Part shown: in pieces, positions 43,117 to 50,618 of the stretch | Position numbering within the stretch: the first letter of the stretch is position 1 | Layout of the letters: the number at the start of each line of letters is the position of its first letter | Source: UBA1672 sp051967755 | GTDB taxonomy: Bacteria > Pseudomonadota > Alphaproteobacteria > Micavibrionales > Micavibrionaceae | Direction: 5' to 3' | DNA: 64,000 nt | NCBI GenBank assembly: GCA_051967755.1 | Contig: JBQDYD010000008.1 | Coordinates: forward strand, 1-64,000 | Made by a program: the position numbers and the translations under genes | The notes under the pieces: model-generated | Seen by the model: the letters and a program-made list of their open reading frames with translations, nothing else | Database searches by the model: none | What the model was told of the DNA's origin: nothing

Positions 43117-44121
43117 ATGACATTTGAGCCTGTTACAGGCAAACCGCATCTGGCGGACAACTTTGGTCGCCGTTTTCCCTATTTACGCCTATCTGTCACG
43201 GATGTGTGTAACTTCAGCTGTTCCTATTGTTTGCCGGATGGTTATAAAAAAACGGGGTGTGAAAGCTTTCTAAGCCAAGAGGAACTCATAAGAGTGGCGC
43301 GCGCTTTTTCTGCGCTTGGTGCTTGGAAAATTCGCCTGACCGGTGGTGAGCCAACTGTCCGCCCTGACTTTATTGAAATCGCAGAACAAATTGCCGCCAT
43401 ACCCGGAATTCGTAAACTGGCTTTCACGACCAACGGCTACAAGTTGCCGGAACGCGCGCAAAGTTTTTATGATGCAGGGCTGCGTGCAATCAATATCAGT
43501 ATTGATTCCTTGAATGCGGCTCAGTTCAAAACCATTACAGGACATGACCGCTTAGAAGAAATACTCGATGGGATAGAGGCCTGTCAGGATGCTGGTTTTG
43601 AAAGCATCAAAATCAACACGGTCTTACTCAAAGGATTGAACGACACGGAACTAGATAACTTTATTGCTTTTGTTCAGGATAAGCCTGTCTCACTAAGGTT
43701 TATCGAATTGATGCGTACGCTTGATAATCAGGATTATTATAGCGCGCACCATCTACCCGGAACACATGTGACCGAACGGCTACTTTCACAAGGATGGCGC
43801 ACAAAACCGCGTAGCGAAGGTGCCGGGCCAGCGCAAGAATTTGAACATCCAGAAAGTATGGGGACAATCGGTCTTATCGCGCCCTATTCGAAGGATTTTT
43901 GTAAAAGTTGTAATCGTCTACGTATGTCGGCTAGAGGCGCGCTTCATCTGTGTCTATTTGGCGAAGGCGGTTATTCCGTGCGTCATTTATTACAATCGGA
44001 CGATCAACAGGAAGAATTGCAAGAAAAGATTATGGCGCTTATGAATTTCAAGAAATCGGCACATTTTTTACACGATAATAACAGCGGTGTGCGCGATCAT
44101 TTAGCAAGTATTGGAGGATAA
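43117..44121 (+). CDS. moaA: GTP 3',8-cyclase
   Basis: A 334-residue radical SAM enzyme for the first step of molybdenum cofactor synthesis. The N-terminal cluster CNFSCSYC, the LTGGEPTVRP SAM motif and the C-terminal second cluster FCKSCNRLRMSARGALHLC are all intact. It ends SGVRDHLASIGG; the usual double Gly is present. GGAAAGGAG is 8 bases before ATG 43117. It is first gene of a moaA-moaCB-moaD-moaE-mobA run controlled by an FNR box and the leader riboswitch. Confidence 0.96.
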   Translation: MTFEPVTGKPHLADNFGRRFPYLRLSVTDVCNFSCSYCLPDGYKKTGCESFLSQEELIRVARAFSALGAWKIRLTGGEPTVRPDFIEIAEQIAAIPGIRKLAFTTNGYKLPERAQSFYDAGLRAINISIDSLNAAQFKTITGHDRLEEILDGIEACQDAGFESIKINTVLLKGLNDTELDNFIAFVQDKPVSLRFIELMRTLDNQDYYSAHHLPGTHVTERLLSQGWRTKPRSEGAGPAQEFEHPESMGTIGLIAPYSKDFCKSCNRLRMSARGALHLCLFGEGGYSVRHLLQSDDQQEELQEKIMALMNFKKSAHFLHDNNSGVRDHLASIGG

Positions 44122-44125
44122 ACAC

Positions 44126-45154
44126 ATGTCGAACCCTAAAGAAATCGTTTCCTTTCCCACAACGGCACAGCCCAACTTTAAAATGATCGATGTTGGACGC
44201 AAAAGACCCACACGCAGACGCGCCGTCGCGTGCGGCACCATCCATATGGGAGCTGAGGCTTTTAATGCGATTAAGAACGGGAAACTTCCCAAAGGCAATG
44301 TCCTGGCTCTCGCTGAAGCAGCAGGCATCACAGGCGCAAAGAAAACACCCGATCTTATTCCGATGTGTCATACATTGCCACTTGATCAGGTGACGATCCA
44401 TTGCGATCTCAACGAACAAGAACACAGCATTACTGTGTATGCACAAACAGTTGCTTTTGCTAAAACAGGCGTCGAGATGGAAGCTCTTGCTGGTGCAAAT
44501 GCCGCTCTGTTGACTATTTGGGATTTAACAAAGGGCGTTGATCCTAACCTGTCTATTGAAGCGGTGCATTTGCTCGTTAAAACAGGCGGAAAAAGCGGTG
44601 TCTGGGTTAATCCGAACGGTATTCCCGATTGGTTAGCTGAACAATTACCGGAGGAGCAAAGCCTTGTAGGAAAATCAGCAGCTATTCTGGTGATGAGTGA
44701 TCGTGCCTCCAAAGGGGAGTATGAGGACAAATCTGGTCCTGTTTTGCAAGAACTGCTTACTGACGCCGGAGCCGAGATAAAATGTTGTGAAATCGTTCCA
44801 GACGAAGCAGATAAAATTGCAACGTCTACCAAAGAGATTGCAGCAAAATATATGCCGGATATTTTGATTGCTTCGGGCGGTACGGGGCCGGGGCCACGTG
44901 ATGTCACCCCAGAAGTTTTGGAAGAGATCAGCGACCGGATGCTGGAAGGGCTTGGCGATCTGCTCCGTACTGAAAGTCTGCATTTCACTGATACGGCATG
45001 GCTCTCGCGTATGACTGCCGGAATGGTTGGCTCAACACTGGTGATTGCTTTCCCAGGATCACCAAAGGCTGTCAAAGAGTGCTGGGATATTATCTCTCCT
45101 TTTATTGGAGATGCGCTGAACAAAATTCAAAAACAAGGCTATGGAGAAAAATAA
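44126..45154 (+). CDS. moaCB: MoaC-MoaB/MogA fusion
   Basis: A 342-residue two-domain protein. The MoaC half (about 1-155) shows PDLIPMCHTLPLDQVTIHC and KTGVEMEALAGANAALL with the catalytic Lys and Asp region (WDLTKGVDP), forming cPMP from the MoaA product. The MoaB/MogA half (about 180-335) has VMSDRASKGEYEDKSGP and SGGTGPGPRDVTPEVLEE for adenylylation of molybdopterin. I start at ATG 44126 after GGAGG; a TTG at 44111 is upstream. Bifunctional MoaC/MoaB proteins are known in alphaproteobacteria. Confidence 0.94.
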   Translation: MSNPKEIVSFPTTAQPNFKMIDVGRKRPTRRRAVACGTIHMGAEAFNAIKNGKLPKGNVLALAEAAGITGAKKTPDLIPMCHTLPLDQVTIHCDLNEQEHSITVYAQTVAFAKTGVEMEALAGANAALLTIWDLTKGVDPNLSIEAVHLLVKTGGKSGVWVNPNGIPDWLAEQLPEEQSLVGKSAAILVMSDRASKGEYEDKSGPVLQELLTDAGAEIKCCEIVPDEADKIATSTKEIAAKYMPDILIASGGTGPGPRDVTPEVLEEISDRMLEGLGDLLRTESLHFTDTAWLSRMTAGMVGSTLVIAFPGSPKAVKECWDIISPFIGDALNKIQKQGYGEK

Positions 45155-45405
45155 TGAGTACAATCACTCTCCCCATAAAATGCTTCGGTGTTTTTCGTCA
45201 GTTTGGTGATCAGCTTGCTGTCAATATTGAGATAGGATCTTCCGTGCGGCAAATCAAAGCAGCATTGGCGCAGCAACTTGGTGAGCAGCATAAAACACTC
45301 ATCGAGGAATCTGTTCTGGCCAACGACAATGATATTTTGCCCAATGCCTATATCGTGCAAAAAGAAACAACGCTTTCTATTTTGCCACCAGTATGCGGAG
45401 GATGA
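45154..45405 (+). CDS. moaD: Molybdopterin synthase small subunit
   Basis: An 83-residue ubiquitin-like sulphur carrier. It ends PPVCGG with the required C-terminal Gly-Gly that is thiocarboxylated by MoeB/sulphur donor. ATG 45154 overlaps the moaCB stop (TAATG). It partners with MoaE, three bases after its stop. The CGG end adds a Cys before the diglycine, a small peculiarity. Confidence 0.92.
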   Translation: MSTITLPIKCFGVFRQFGDQLAVNIEIGSSVRQIKAALAQQLGEQHKTLIEESVLANDNDILPNAYIVQKETTLSILPPVCGG

Positions 45406-45408
45406 TCT

Positions 45409-45894
45409 ATGAGCATAAAATCCTTCGTCAGCACAGACCCGTTAAGTCTTGAGACGGCTGTACAAAATGTTACAGATCCGGCGCATGGCGCCATTGATAC
45501 TTTTATCGGTACGGTACGAAACACACATGAAGGCAAAAGCGTCACAGGCATTACATATGATGCTCATAAAGGTTTAGCGGAAAAAGCCTTTTATGATATT
45601 TGTGCTGAAGCACAAGGTATCTGGCCAGATACACGCTATTATGTTGCGCACTATCGGGGGATTTTGGATGTTGGTGGAATTAGCATCGTTATTGCTGTAA
45701 GCGCCCCGCACCGTGCCGAGAGTTTTGAAGCCTGCCGCTATGTTATCGAAGAAATCAAGAAACGCGCCCCTATCTGGAAAAAAGAACATTATGTAGACGG
45801 CATGAGCGATTGGCTGCCAGGTCACTCCCTAAATGATGAAGCTGAACACTCTATGACCTGTTGCGGCCAATGCCAAGAGGAAGCGCATGGATGA
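45409..45894 (+). CDS. moaE: Molybdopterin synthase large subunit
   Basis: A 161-residue MoaE that transfers MoaD sulphur to cPMP. DTFIGTVRNTHEGKSVTGITY is near the N terminus, HYRGILDVGGISIVIAVSAPHR carries the HR..G motif and KKRAPIWKKEHYVDG the catalytic lysines. GGAGG precedes ATG 45409. It overlaps mobA by 8 bases. The C-terminal tail MTCCGQCQEEAHG is Cys-rich, possibly metal-binding. Confidence 0.94.
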   Translation: MSIKSFVSTDPLSLETAVQNVTDPAHGAIDTFIGTVRNTHEGKSVTGITYDAHKGLAEKAFYDICAEAQGIWPDTRYYVAHYRGILDVGGISIVIAVSAPHRAESFEACRYVIEEIKKRAPIWKKEHYVDGMSDWLPGHSLNDEAEHSMTCCGQCQEEAHG

Positions 45895-46408
45895 TTACAG
45901 CAATATTGCTGGTGTTGTTTTAGCAGGTGGCCGTTCCTCACGCATGGGACATAACAAGGCCTTGCTTGATTATCAGGGCAAACCTTTAATTGAGCATATG
46001 TTGGATGTTTTAAAACAAACAGGCATAGAAAACACATTCATCAGCGGCAATATTGAAGGCTATGATTGCATTATTGATGCAAGCCCGTTTTCTGGACCTG
46101 CTGAAGCTATAAAATCGGTTATTAGTAATTGTCCGGGTTATGAAGGGTTTTTGTTTGTGCCCGTCGATATGCCGCTCTTAAATGCCGAAATACTGCATAT
46201 TCTCTTGCAACAAAAAGAAGGGGGGCATTTTATAAACTGGCCTTTACCAGCCTATATCACACAACCCTTTTCAAACAGTGCGGCAATTTCTGTCAAAGAA
46301 TTACTGCATAAATACGGAATTTACCCTGTGGATTTACCAGATCATTTTCTATCTCACATGAAAAATGCCAATACGCCGCAGGAGTGGAAGGAGGTTGCCA
46401 ATTCATGA
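45887..46408 (+). CDS. mobA: Molybdenum cofactor guanylyltransferase
   Basis: A 173-residue nucleotidyltransferase that makes bis-MGD, the form used by NarG. VVLAGGRSSRMGHNKALL is the P-loop-like signature and VPVDMPLL the metal-binding Asp. It is shorter than E. coli MobA (194). Translational overlap with moaE and with the next gene (ATGA). Confidence 0.92.
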   Translation: MDDYSNIAGVVLAGGRSSRMGHNKALLDYQGKPLIEHMLDVLKQTGIENTFISGNIEGYDCIIDASPFSGPAEAIKSVISNCPGYEGFLFVPVDMPLLNAEILHILLQQKEGGHFINWPLPAYITQPFSNSAAISVKELLHKYGIYPVDLPDHFLSHMKNANTPQEWKEVANS

Positions 46409-46758
46409 ATGTGAAAATTACCGAAAAATCTGTTGTTTTCAAGATAACAGAAGACGAATTACATATTTTAAGCGCCGGCCAGGCTCTTGAAAAATCTGTG
46501 CCGATTGGCGGCAATGATTTTGCCATGGTTATCGACCCGGATCCGGCCGAATATTTCGAAAATTTTGCAGATGCGCCGTTAAAGCTCATTTTGGATAAAG
46601 ATGAATCCTGTCTGATGCTTTGTACCAGCAAAGAACAAATCCAAAAACTGATTGACATGGGCCGCAGTAAAGAAGGATTAGCCGCTCATGTGGATGGACT
46701 GGATGTGTTCTTGCAGGTCGATTTAAAAGCCGACAGCAGACCGCGTAAAAAGGAATAA
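46405..46758 (+). CDS. DUF7009-like protein in the moa operon
   Basis: A 117-residue protein starting at ATG 46405 (ATGA overlap with mobA). MNVKITEKSVVFKITEDELH at the N terminus and a beta-rich body (FAMVIDPDPAEYFENF, LKLILDKDESCLMLC) resemble small DUF7009 family proteins as I recall them. Found in molybdenum cofactor operons; function unknown. Cytoplasmic, no membrane segment. Confidence 0.6.
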   Translation: MNVKITEKSVVFKITEDELHILSAGQALEKSVPIGGNDFAMVIDPDPAEYFENFADAPLKLILDKDESCLMLCTSKEQIQKLIDMGRSKEGLAAHVDGLDVFLQVDLKADSRPRKKE

Positions 46759-46760
46759 GA

Positions 46761-47531
46761 ATGTATTTAGCAGTTTTGTTTTTTATAACAGCGCTGCTTT
46801 ATGCCTGTGTGGGGTTTGGCGGCGGATCAACCTACAACGCACTTTTGGTTTTGGCGGAGACAGATTACCGCATAATCCCTATACTTGCGCTAACCTGTAA
46901 TATCATTGTCGTCAGTGGTGGCGTTTGGCATTTCTCGAAAACCAAACATATTAAACTATCTCAGGTTTTTCCATGGATAATCTTGTCTATTCCAGCAGCC
47001 TGGCTTGGTGGATATATGACTGTCCCGGAAACCGTATTTGTCGGTATTCTAGGATGCGCTTTATTGCTGTCTGGAATAAAAATGCTTTTACCTGAAAAAG
47101 AAATTTTTTTCTTACAACCTCAAACTCATTTTGCTTGGGCTAAATCATCTTTTGTTCCACCTATCGTTGGAGCATCTCTTGGCTTTTTGGCGGGTATTAC
47201 AGGCATTGGCGGGGGGATCTTTTTAGCACCCGTCCTGCATTTACTGCGTTGGGGCGACTCTAAAAATATTGCGGGGACATGTAGCTTGTTTATTCTGGTG
47301 AACTCTCTGTCTGGTCTTGCCGGACAAGGCATGAAGCTGGAAAACACAGGATTATTGATATCCACGGTCGGTGCTTATTGGTATTTATTCCCAGCCGTTT
47401 TGGTCGGCGGTCAGATTGGCTCATGGATGGGATCTTCCCGGATCAATGTAAACGCTGTCAAAAAGCTGACAGCTCTTCTTATTCTCTATGTGTCTATTCG
47501 GCTTTTATACCAGTTTGTGACCAATATTTAG
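46761..47531 (+). CDS. TauE/SafE-family anion exporter
   Basis: A 256-residue membrane protein with about 8 hydrophobic segments and the family hallmark GFGGGSTYNALL, repeated later as GITGIGGGIFLAPVL. TSUP transporters move sulphite, sulphoacetate or similar anions. Placed 3 bases after the preceding gene, it is part of the moa operon, perhaps handling sulphur compounds connected with cofactor sulphuration. Substrate unknown. Confidence 0.88.
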   Translation: MYLAVLFFITALLYACVGFGGGSTYNALLVLAETDYRIIPILALTCNIIVVSGGVWHFSKTKHIKLSQVFPWIILSIPAAWLGGYMTVPETVFVGILGCALLLSGIKMLLPEKEIFFLQPQTHFAWAKSSFVPPIVGASLGFLAGITGIGGGIFLAPVLHLLRWGDSKNIAGTCSLFILVNSLSGLAGQGMKLENTGLLISTVGAYWYLFPAVLVGGQIGSWMGSSRINVNAVKKLTALLILYVSIRLLYQFVTNI

Positions 47532-47554
47532 AATAAAAGCCTTCTTCTATTGCC

Positions 47555-47568
47555 TTGATCTGAATCAA
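47555..47568 (+). promoter_or_regulatory. FNR box TTGATCTGAATCAA (taxis receptor pair)
   Basis: Perfect half-sites. TACCAT -10 at 47591-47596 gives a start near 47603, so the PAS gene starts at ATG 47631 with a 28-base leader. Confidence 0.88.
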
Positions 47569-47630
47569 GGGAGATTTTTTTACTCGCTATTACCATGAAA
47601 GATGGTGGTGTTCCTCAGAAAGGTAATGTC

Positions 47631-48161
47631 ATGGCGCAAAATATTGTTCCAACTGGCGTAGAGCGTTTTTTTGGTGACGATGAAGTGATTGTCAGCAAAA
47701 CAAATCTCAAGGGTCACATGACCTATACAAACCGCCTCTTTATGGAGATTGCGGGCTATGAAGAACATGAGCTGCTCGGACAACCGCACAGCCTGATCCG
47801 CCACCCTGACATGCCCCGATGTGTTTTCAAGTTCCTCTGGGACACCATTGAGCAAAAGCGTGAGATTTTCGCCTATGTGGTTAACATGTGTAAAAATGGT
47901 GATCATTACTGGGTACTGGCGCATGTAACCCCTTCTTTGAATGCTTCAGGTGAGATTGTCGGATATCATTCCAACCGGCGCGTTCCCGGCAGAGACGTTC
48001 TCGATCAAACCATTATTCCCCTTTACAAGCAGCTTTTAGCCGAAGAAGAAAAACATAAAAACCGCAAAGATGGGATGAACAGTGCCTATCAGATGCTTCA
48101 AGACATTATTCAGGAGAAAGGCATAGGATATGATGAACTTATCTTCGCTCTCCAAAACTAA
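47631..48161 (+). CDS. Aer-like PAS redox sensor, stand-alone
   Basis: A 176-residue protein with a single PAS domain of the Aer type. GYEEHELLGQPHSLIRHPDMP and VNMCKNGDHYWVLAHVTPSL are hallmark Aer segments that bind FAD. It lacks the membrane, HAMP and signalling parts of E. coli Aer. The C-terminal helix (LYKQLLAEEEKHKNRKDG) is charged. I use ATG 47631 because the FNR promoter start lies after ATG 47595. It overlaps the next MCP gene by 32 bases. The pair may form a two-piece redox/energy-taxis receptor. Confidence 0.85.
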   Translation: MAQNIVPTGVERFFGDDEVIVSKTNLKGHMTYTNRLFMEIAGYEEHELLGQPHSLIRHPDMPRCVFKFLWDTIEQKREIFAYVVNMCKNGDHYWVLAHVTPSLNASGEIVGYHSNRRVPGRDVLDQTIIPLYKQLLAEEEKHKNRKDGMNSAYQMLQDIIQEKGIGYDELIFALQN

Positions 48162-49455
48162 GATTTTAGGCGGCATAGCCATGGTTTCCGCGCTGTTATC
48201 AACGGCGTCAAATTTTATTGATCATCCCTTATCCCTCGCAGCAGGCGTTCTGTTCCTGGGGGTTACGCTTGTATGTTTAGCTTTGAACGTTTTTTACGCG
48301 CGAAAATCTGAAAAAGAGATCGACCGTATGGAAGACGTCTGCCGCGCTTTAGCCAAGGGTGACTTTGAAATACGCCTGACAAAAATTACAGAAAAAGGAA
48401 AATTCGGAGAATTTCAGTGGGCCTTAAATGAAATGACAGACGCAGTTGACTCATTTGTCAGAGAGGCCACTGCCGCTATGGAACATGTCAGCCGCAATCA
48501 GTATTTTCGGCGCATTCTTGAATCTGGAATGCATGGAAACCTGCTGGATGGCGCTCGTATTATTAACAAAGCAACCGAAAGTGTTGAAACCAAAATGAAT
48601 GGCTTTGTTGAGGTCGCCAATGATTTTGATTCATCCCTTGGACAAGTTGTTGAACAGATCAATGCAACAGTGAAAAGTCTGGGTGAAACGGCAAATACAA
48701 TGCAGGACACTGTCTCAATTAGCCGTAATGGCGCTGAGACTGCAGTTCAAACGTCCGATGAAACATCGGTCAGTGTTCAGACAATTTCAGCGGCAGCGGA
48801 AGAAATGTCCAGCTGTATTGCAGAAATTACACAGCAAATGTCCAAGACGTCTCAAATGGCAAAAAATGCCGTTGAAGAATCTGGCAAAACTACAGAAACG
48901 ATCAAAAAACTCACCTCCATGGCTGAAAAAATCAGTGAAGTAGTCGGCATGATTGAAGATATCGCCGCGCAAACAAACTTACTGGCTTTGAACGCAACAA
49001 TTGAAGCGGCCAGAGCCGGAGAAGCGGGCAAAGGTTTTGCGGTTGTTGCTAGTGAAGTAAAAGATCTGGCCGGAGAAACCACAACGGCGACAGAAGAAAT
49101 TTCATCTCTGATAACTGAAATACAAGGTGCAACGGATCAGGTTGTGCAAGCTTTCACATCCATTGAAAAAGTCATCGAAGACGTTGATCAAGCAGCGACT
49201 GCCGTTGCAGCAGCTATAGAAGAGCAAAGCGCCGCCTCCAAAGAAATTGCAGCTAGTGCAGAAAATGCTTCGCAAGGAACAGCCGGTGTTGCTGGAAACG
49301 TTAAAGATATAAATCAAAGCATGTCTAAAGTTGATGAAGCTGCACAAAAAGTTACACTCGTAACTGGCGAGTTATCAGAAAACACCACAAAGCAAGTGCA
49401 TGAGTTGCTCGATAAAATGGGAGTTTTTATGAGTGAGCTTAAGAAAATTGCTTAA
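48130..49455 (+). CDS. Methyl-accepting chemotaxis protein without a sensor domain
   Basis: A 441-residue chemoreceptor. Two hydrophobic segments near 8-55 make a membrane hairpin with almost no periplasmic domain. A HAMP-like section follows and a long coiled coil with the signalling tip DIAAQTNLLALNATIEAARAG. Methylation-type Gln/Glu sites flank it. The only nearby sensor is the Aer-like PAS protein encoded just upstream and overlapping. It ends 4 bases into the convergent moeB. Confidence 0.9.
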   Translation: MMNLSSLSKTKILGGIAMVSALLSTASNFIDHPLSLAAGVLFLGVTLVCLALNVFYARKSEKEIDRMEDVCRALAKGDFEIRLTKITEKGKFGEFQWALNEMTDAVDSFVREATAAMEHVSRNQYFRRILESGMHGNLLDGARIINKATESVETKMNGFVEVANDFDSSLGQVVEQINATVKSLGETANTMQDTVSISRNGAETAVQTSDETSVSVQTISAAAEEMSSCIAEITQQMSKTSQMAKNAVEESGKTTETIKKLTSMAEKISEVVGMIEDIAAQTNLLALNATIEAARAGEAGKGFAVVASEVKDLAGETTTATEEISSLITEIQGATDQVVQAFTSIEKVIEDVDQAATAVAAAIEEQSAASKEIAASAENASQGTAGVAGNVKDINQSMSKVDEAAQKVTLVTGELSENTTKQVHELLDKMGVFMSELKKIA

Positions 49456-50516
49456 ACCGCTTGGTTAATCCAAGCTTCATAACCACCGGACATACTGTAA
49501 ATATCCAAGTAACCTTCGGATTTTAAAATTTGTGCCGCCTGCATCGACCGCATACCTTTCTGGCAATATAAAATGATCTCTTCTTGTGGTATATCAGGAA
49601 AAGCACCTTCCATCAGGCGTGATAACGGCCAGTGCTGTGCACCTTCTATATACCCTTGATCCCATTCTTCTTTCTCCCGTACATCAATCAGGCGGACTTG
49701 TTTTTTTTCACGAACCTGTTGCGGCGTTAATTCTGGTATAAATCCACAAATAGGAGAGCTGTATGACAGAAAAACTTCACTCTGTTTTTTGCTGCAAATA
49801 GAGCAATCAGGATTTTGAGGGATATTAAGAATACGAGTTTGCATAGTCTTTGTGTCAAGCGTCCAAAGTCTACCAACCAAAGGTTCAAAGCTTTTATGTC
49901 CGGTTATGAGTTGAATAACTTGTAAAGCTTGTGTGACGCCAATCAATCCTGCGACCGCGCCGATAACACCAGCCTCCGCGCAATTCGCTATACGGGCTTT
50001 GGGTTTTTCCGGATAAAGACAGCGATAACATGGCCCATTTTGTGCATTAAATACGCTAGCTTGGCCATCAAACCCCTGAATCGCACCATAAACCCAAGGT
50101 TTACCATACTTCACAGAAGCATCATTGATGAGGAATTTGGTTTCAAAGTTGTCTGTACCATCTAATATGACATCGTAATTTTGGAATAACTTTGGTGCAT
50201 TTTCCGCGTTTAATTCGTCTTCATAGATGGCAATATCTATCTCAGGATTTAAGTCTTGTAGTTTTTCTTTGGCTACAACCGCTTTAGACAAGCCGACAGA
50301 ACGTGTTGTAAACAAGACTTGGCGCTGTAAATTACTTTCATCAACTGTATCAAATTCAATAATACCTATCTTGCCTACACCGGCTGCGGCAAGATACAGC
50401 AAGGCGGGAGATCCAAGGCCGCCCGCTCCCACACACAGCACGCGAGCATTTAATAATGCTTTTTGTCCTTCCTCACCAATTTCCGGCAGGGTAATTTGTC
50501 TTTTGTAGCGCATCAT
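49452..50516 (-). CDS. moeB: MoeB/ThiF-like adenylyltransferase with rhodanese domain
   Basis: A 354-residue E1-like enzyme that adenylylates the MoaD C terminus. GAGGLGSPALLYLAAAGVG is the ATP-binding motif, followed by IQGFDGQASVFN and the zinc cysteines CYRCLYP and CSIC. A C-terminal rhodanese domain (about 265-354) has the active cysteine in ILYCQKGMRS, supplying sulphur. The start at ATG 50516 (MMRYKRQI) is chosen over ATG 50537 by family comparison; no ribosome-binding site is clear. It completes the moa set on the opposite strand. Confidence 0.92.
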   Translation of the reverse strand: MMRYKRQITLPEIGEEGQKALLNARVLCVGAGGLGSPALLYLAAAGVGKIGIIEFDTVDESNLQRQVLFTTRSVGLSKAVVAKEKLQDLNPEIDIAIYEDELNAENAPKLFQNYDVILDGTDNFETKFLINDASVKYGKPWVYGAIQGFDGQASVFNAQNGPCYRCLYPEKPKARIANCAEAGVIGAVAGLIGVTQALQVIQLITGHKSFEPLVGRLWTLDTKTMQTRILNIPQNPDCSICSKKQSEVFLSYSSPICGFIPELTPQQVREKKQVRLIDVREKEEWDQGYIEGAQHWPLSRLMEGAFPDIPQEEIILYCQKGMRSMQAAQILKSEGYLDIYSMSGGYEAWINQAV

Positions 50517-50618
50517 ATTTTTTATAACTATAATCAACTTTCCGTGAACTGCAGTATTTTTCTATTTTAATGATATATCTGAGATATTAACAGTTCAGAA
50601 TTGAAATATGGTTGATGA

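Noticed and set aside
44386..45123. Minus 245-codon frame antisense to moaCB
   Set aside because: Ser-rich shadow of a clearly coded MoaC-MoaB fusion.
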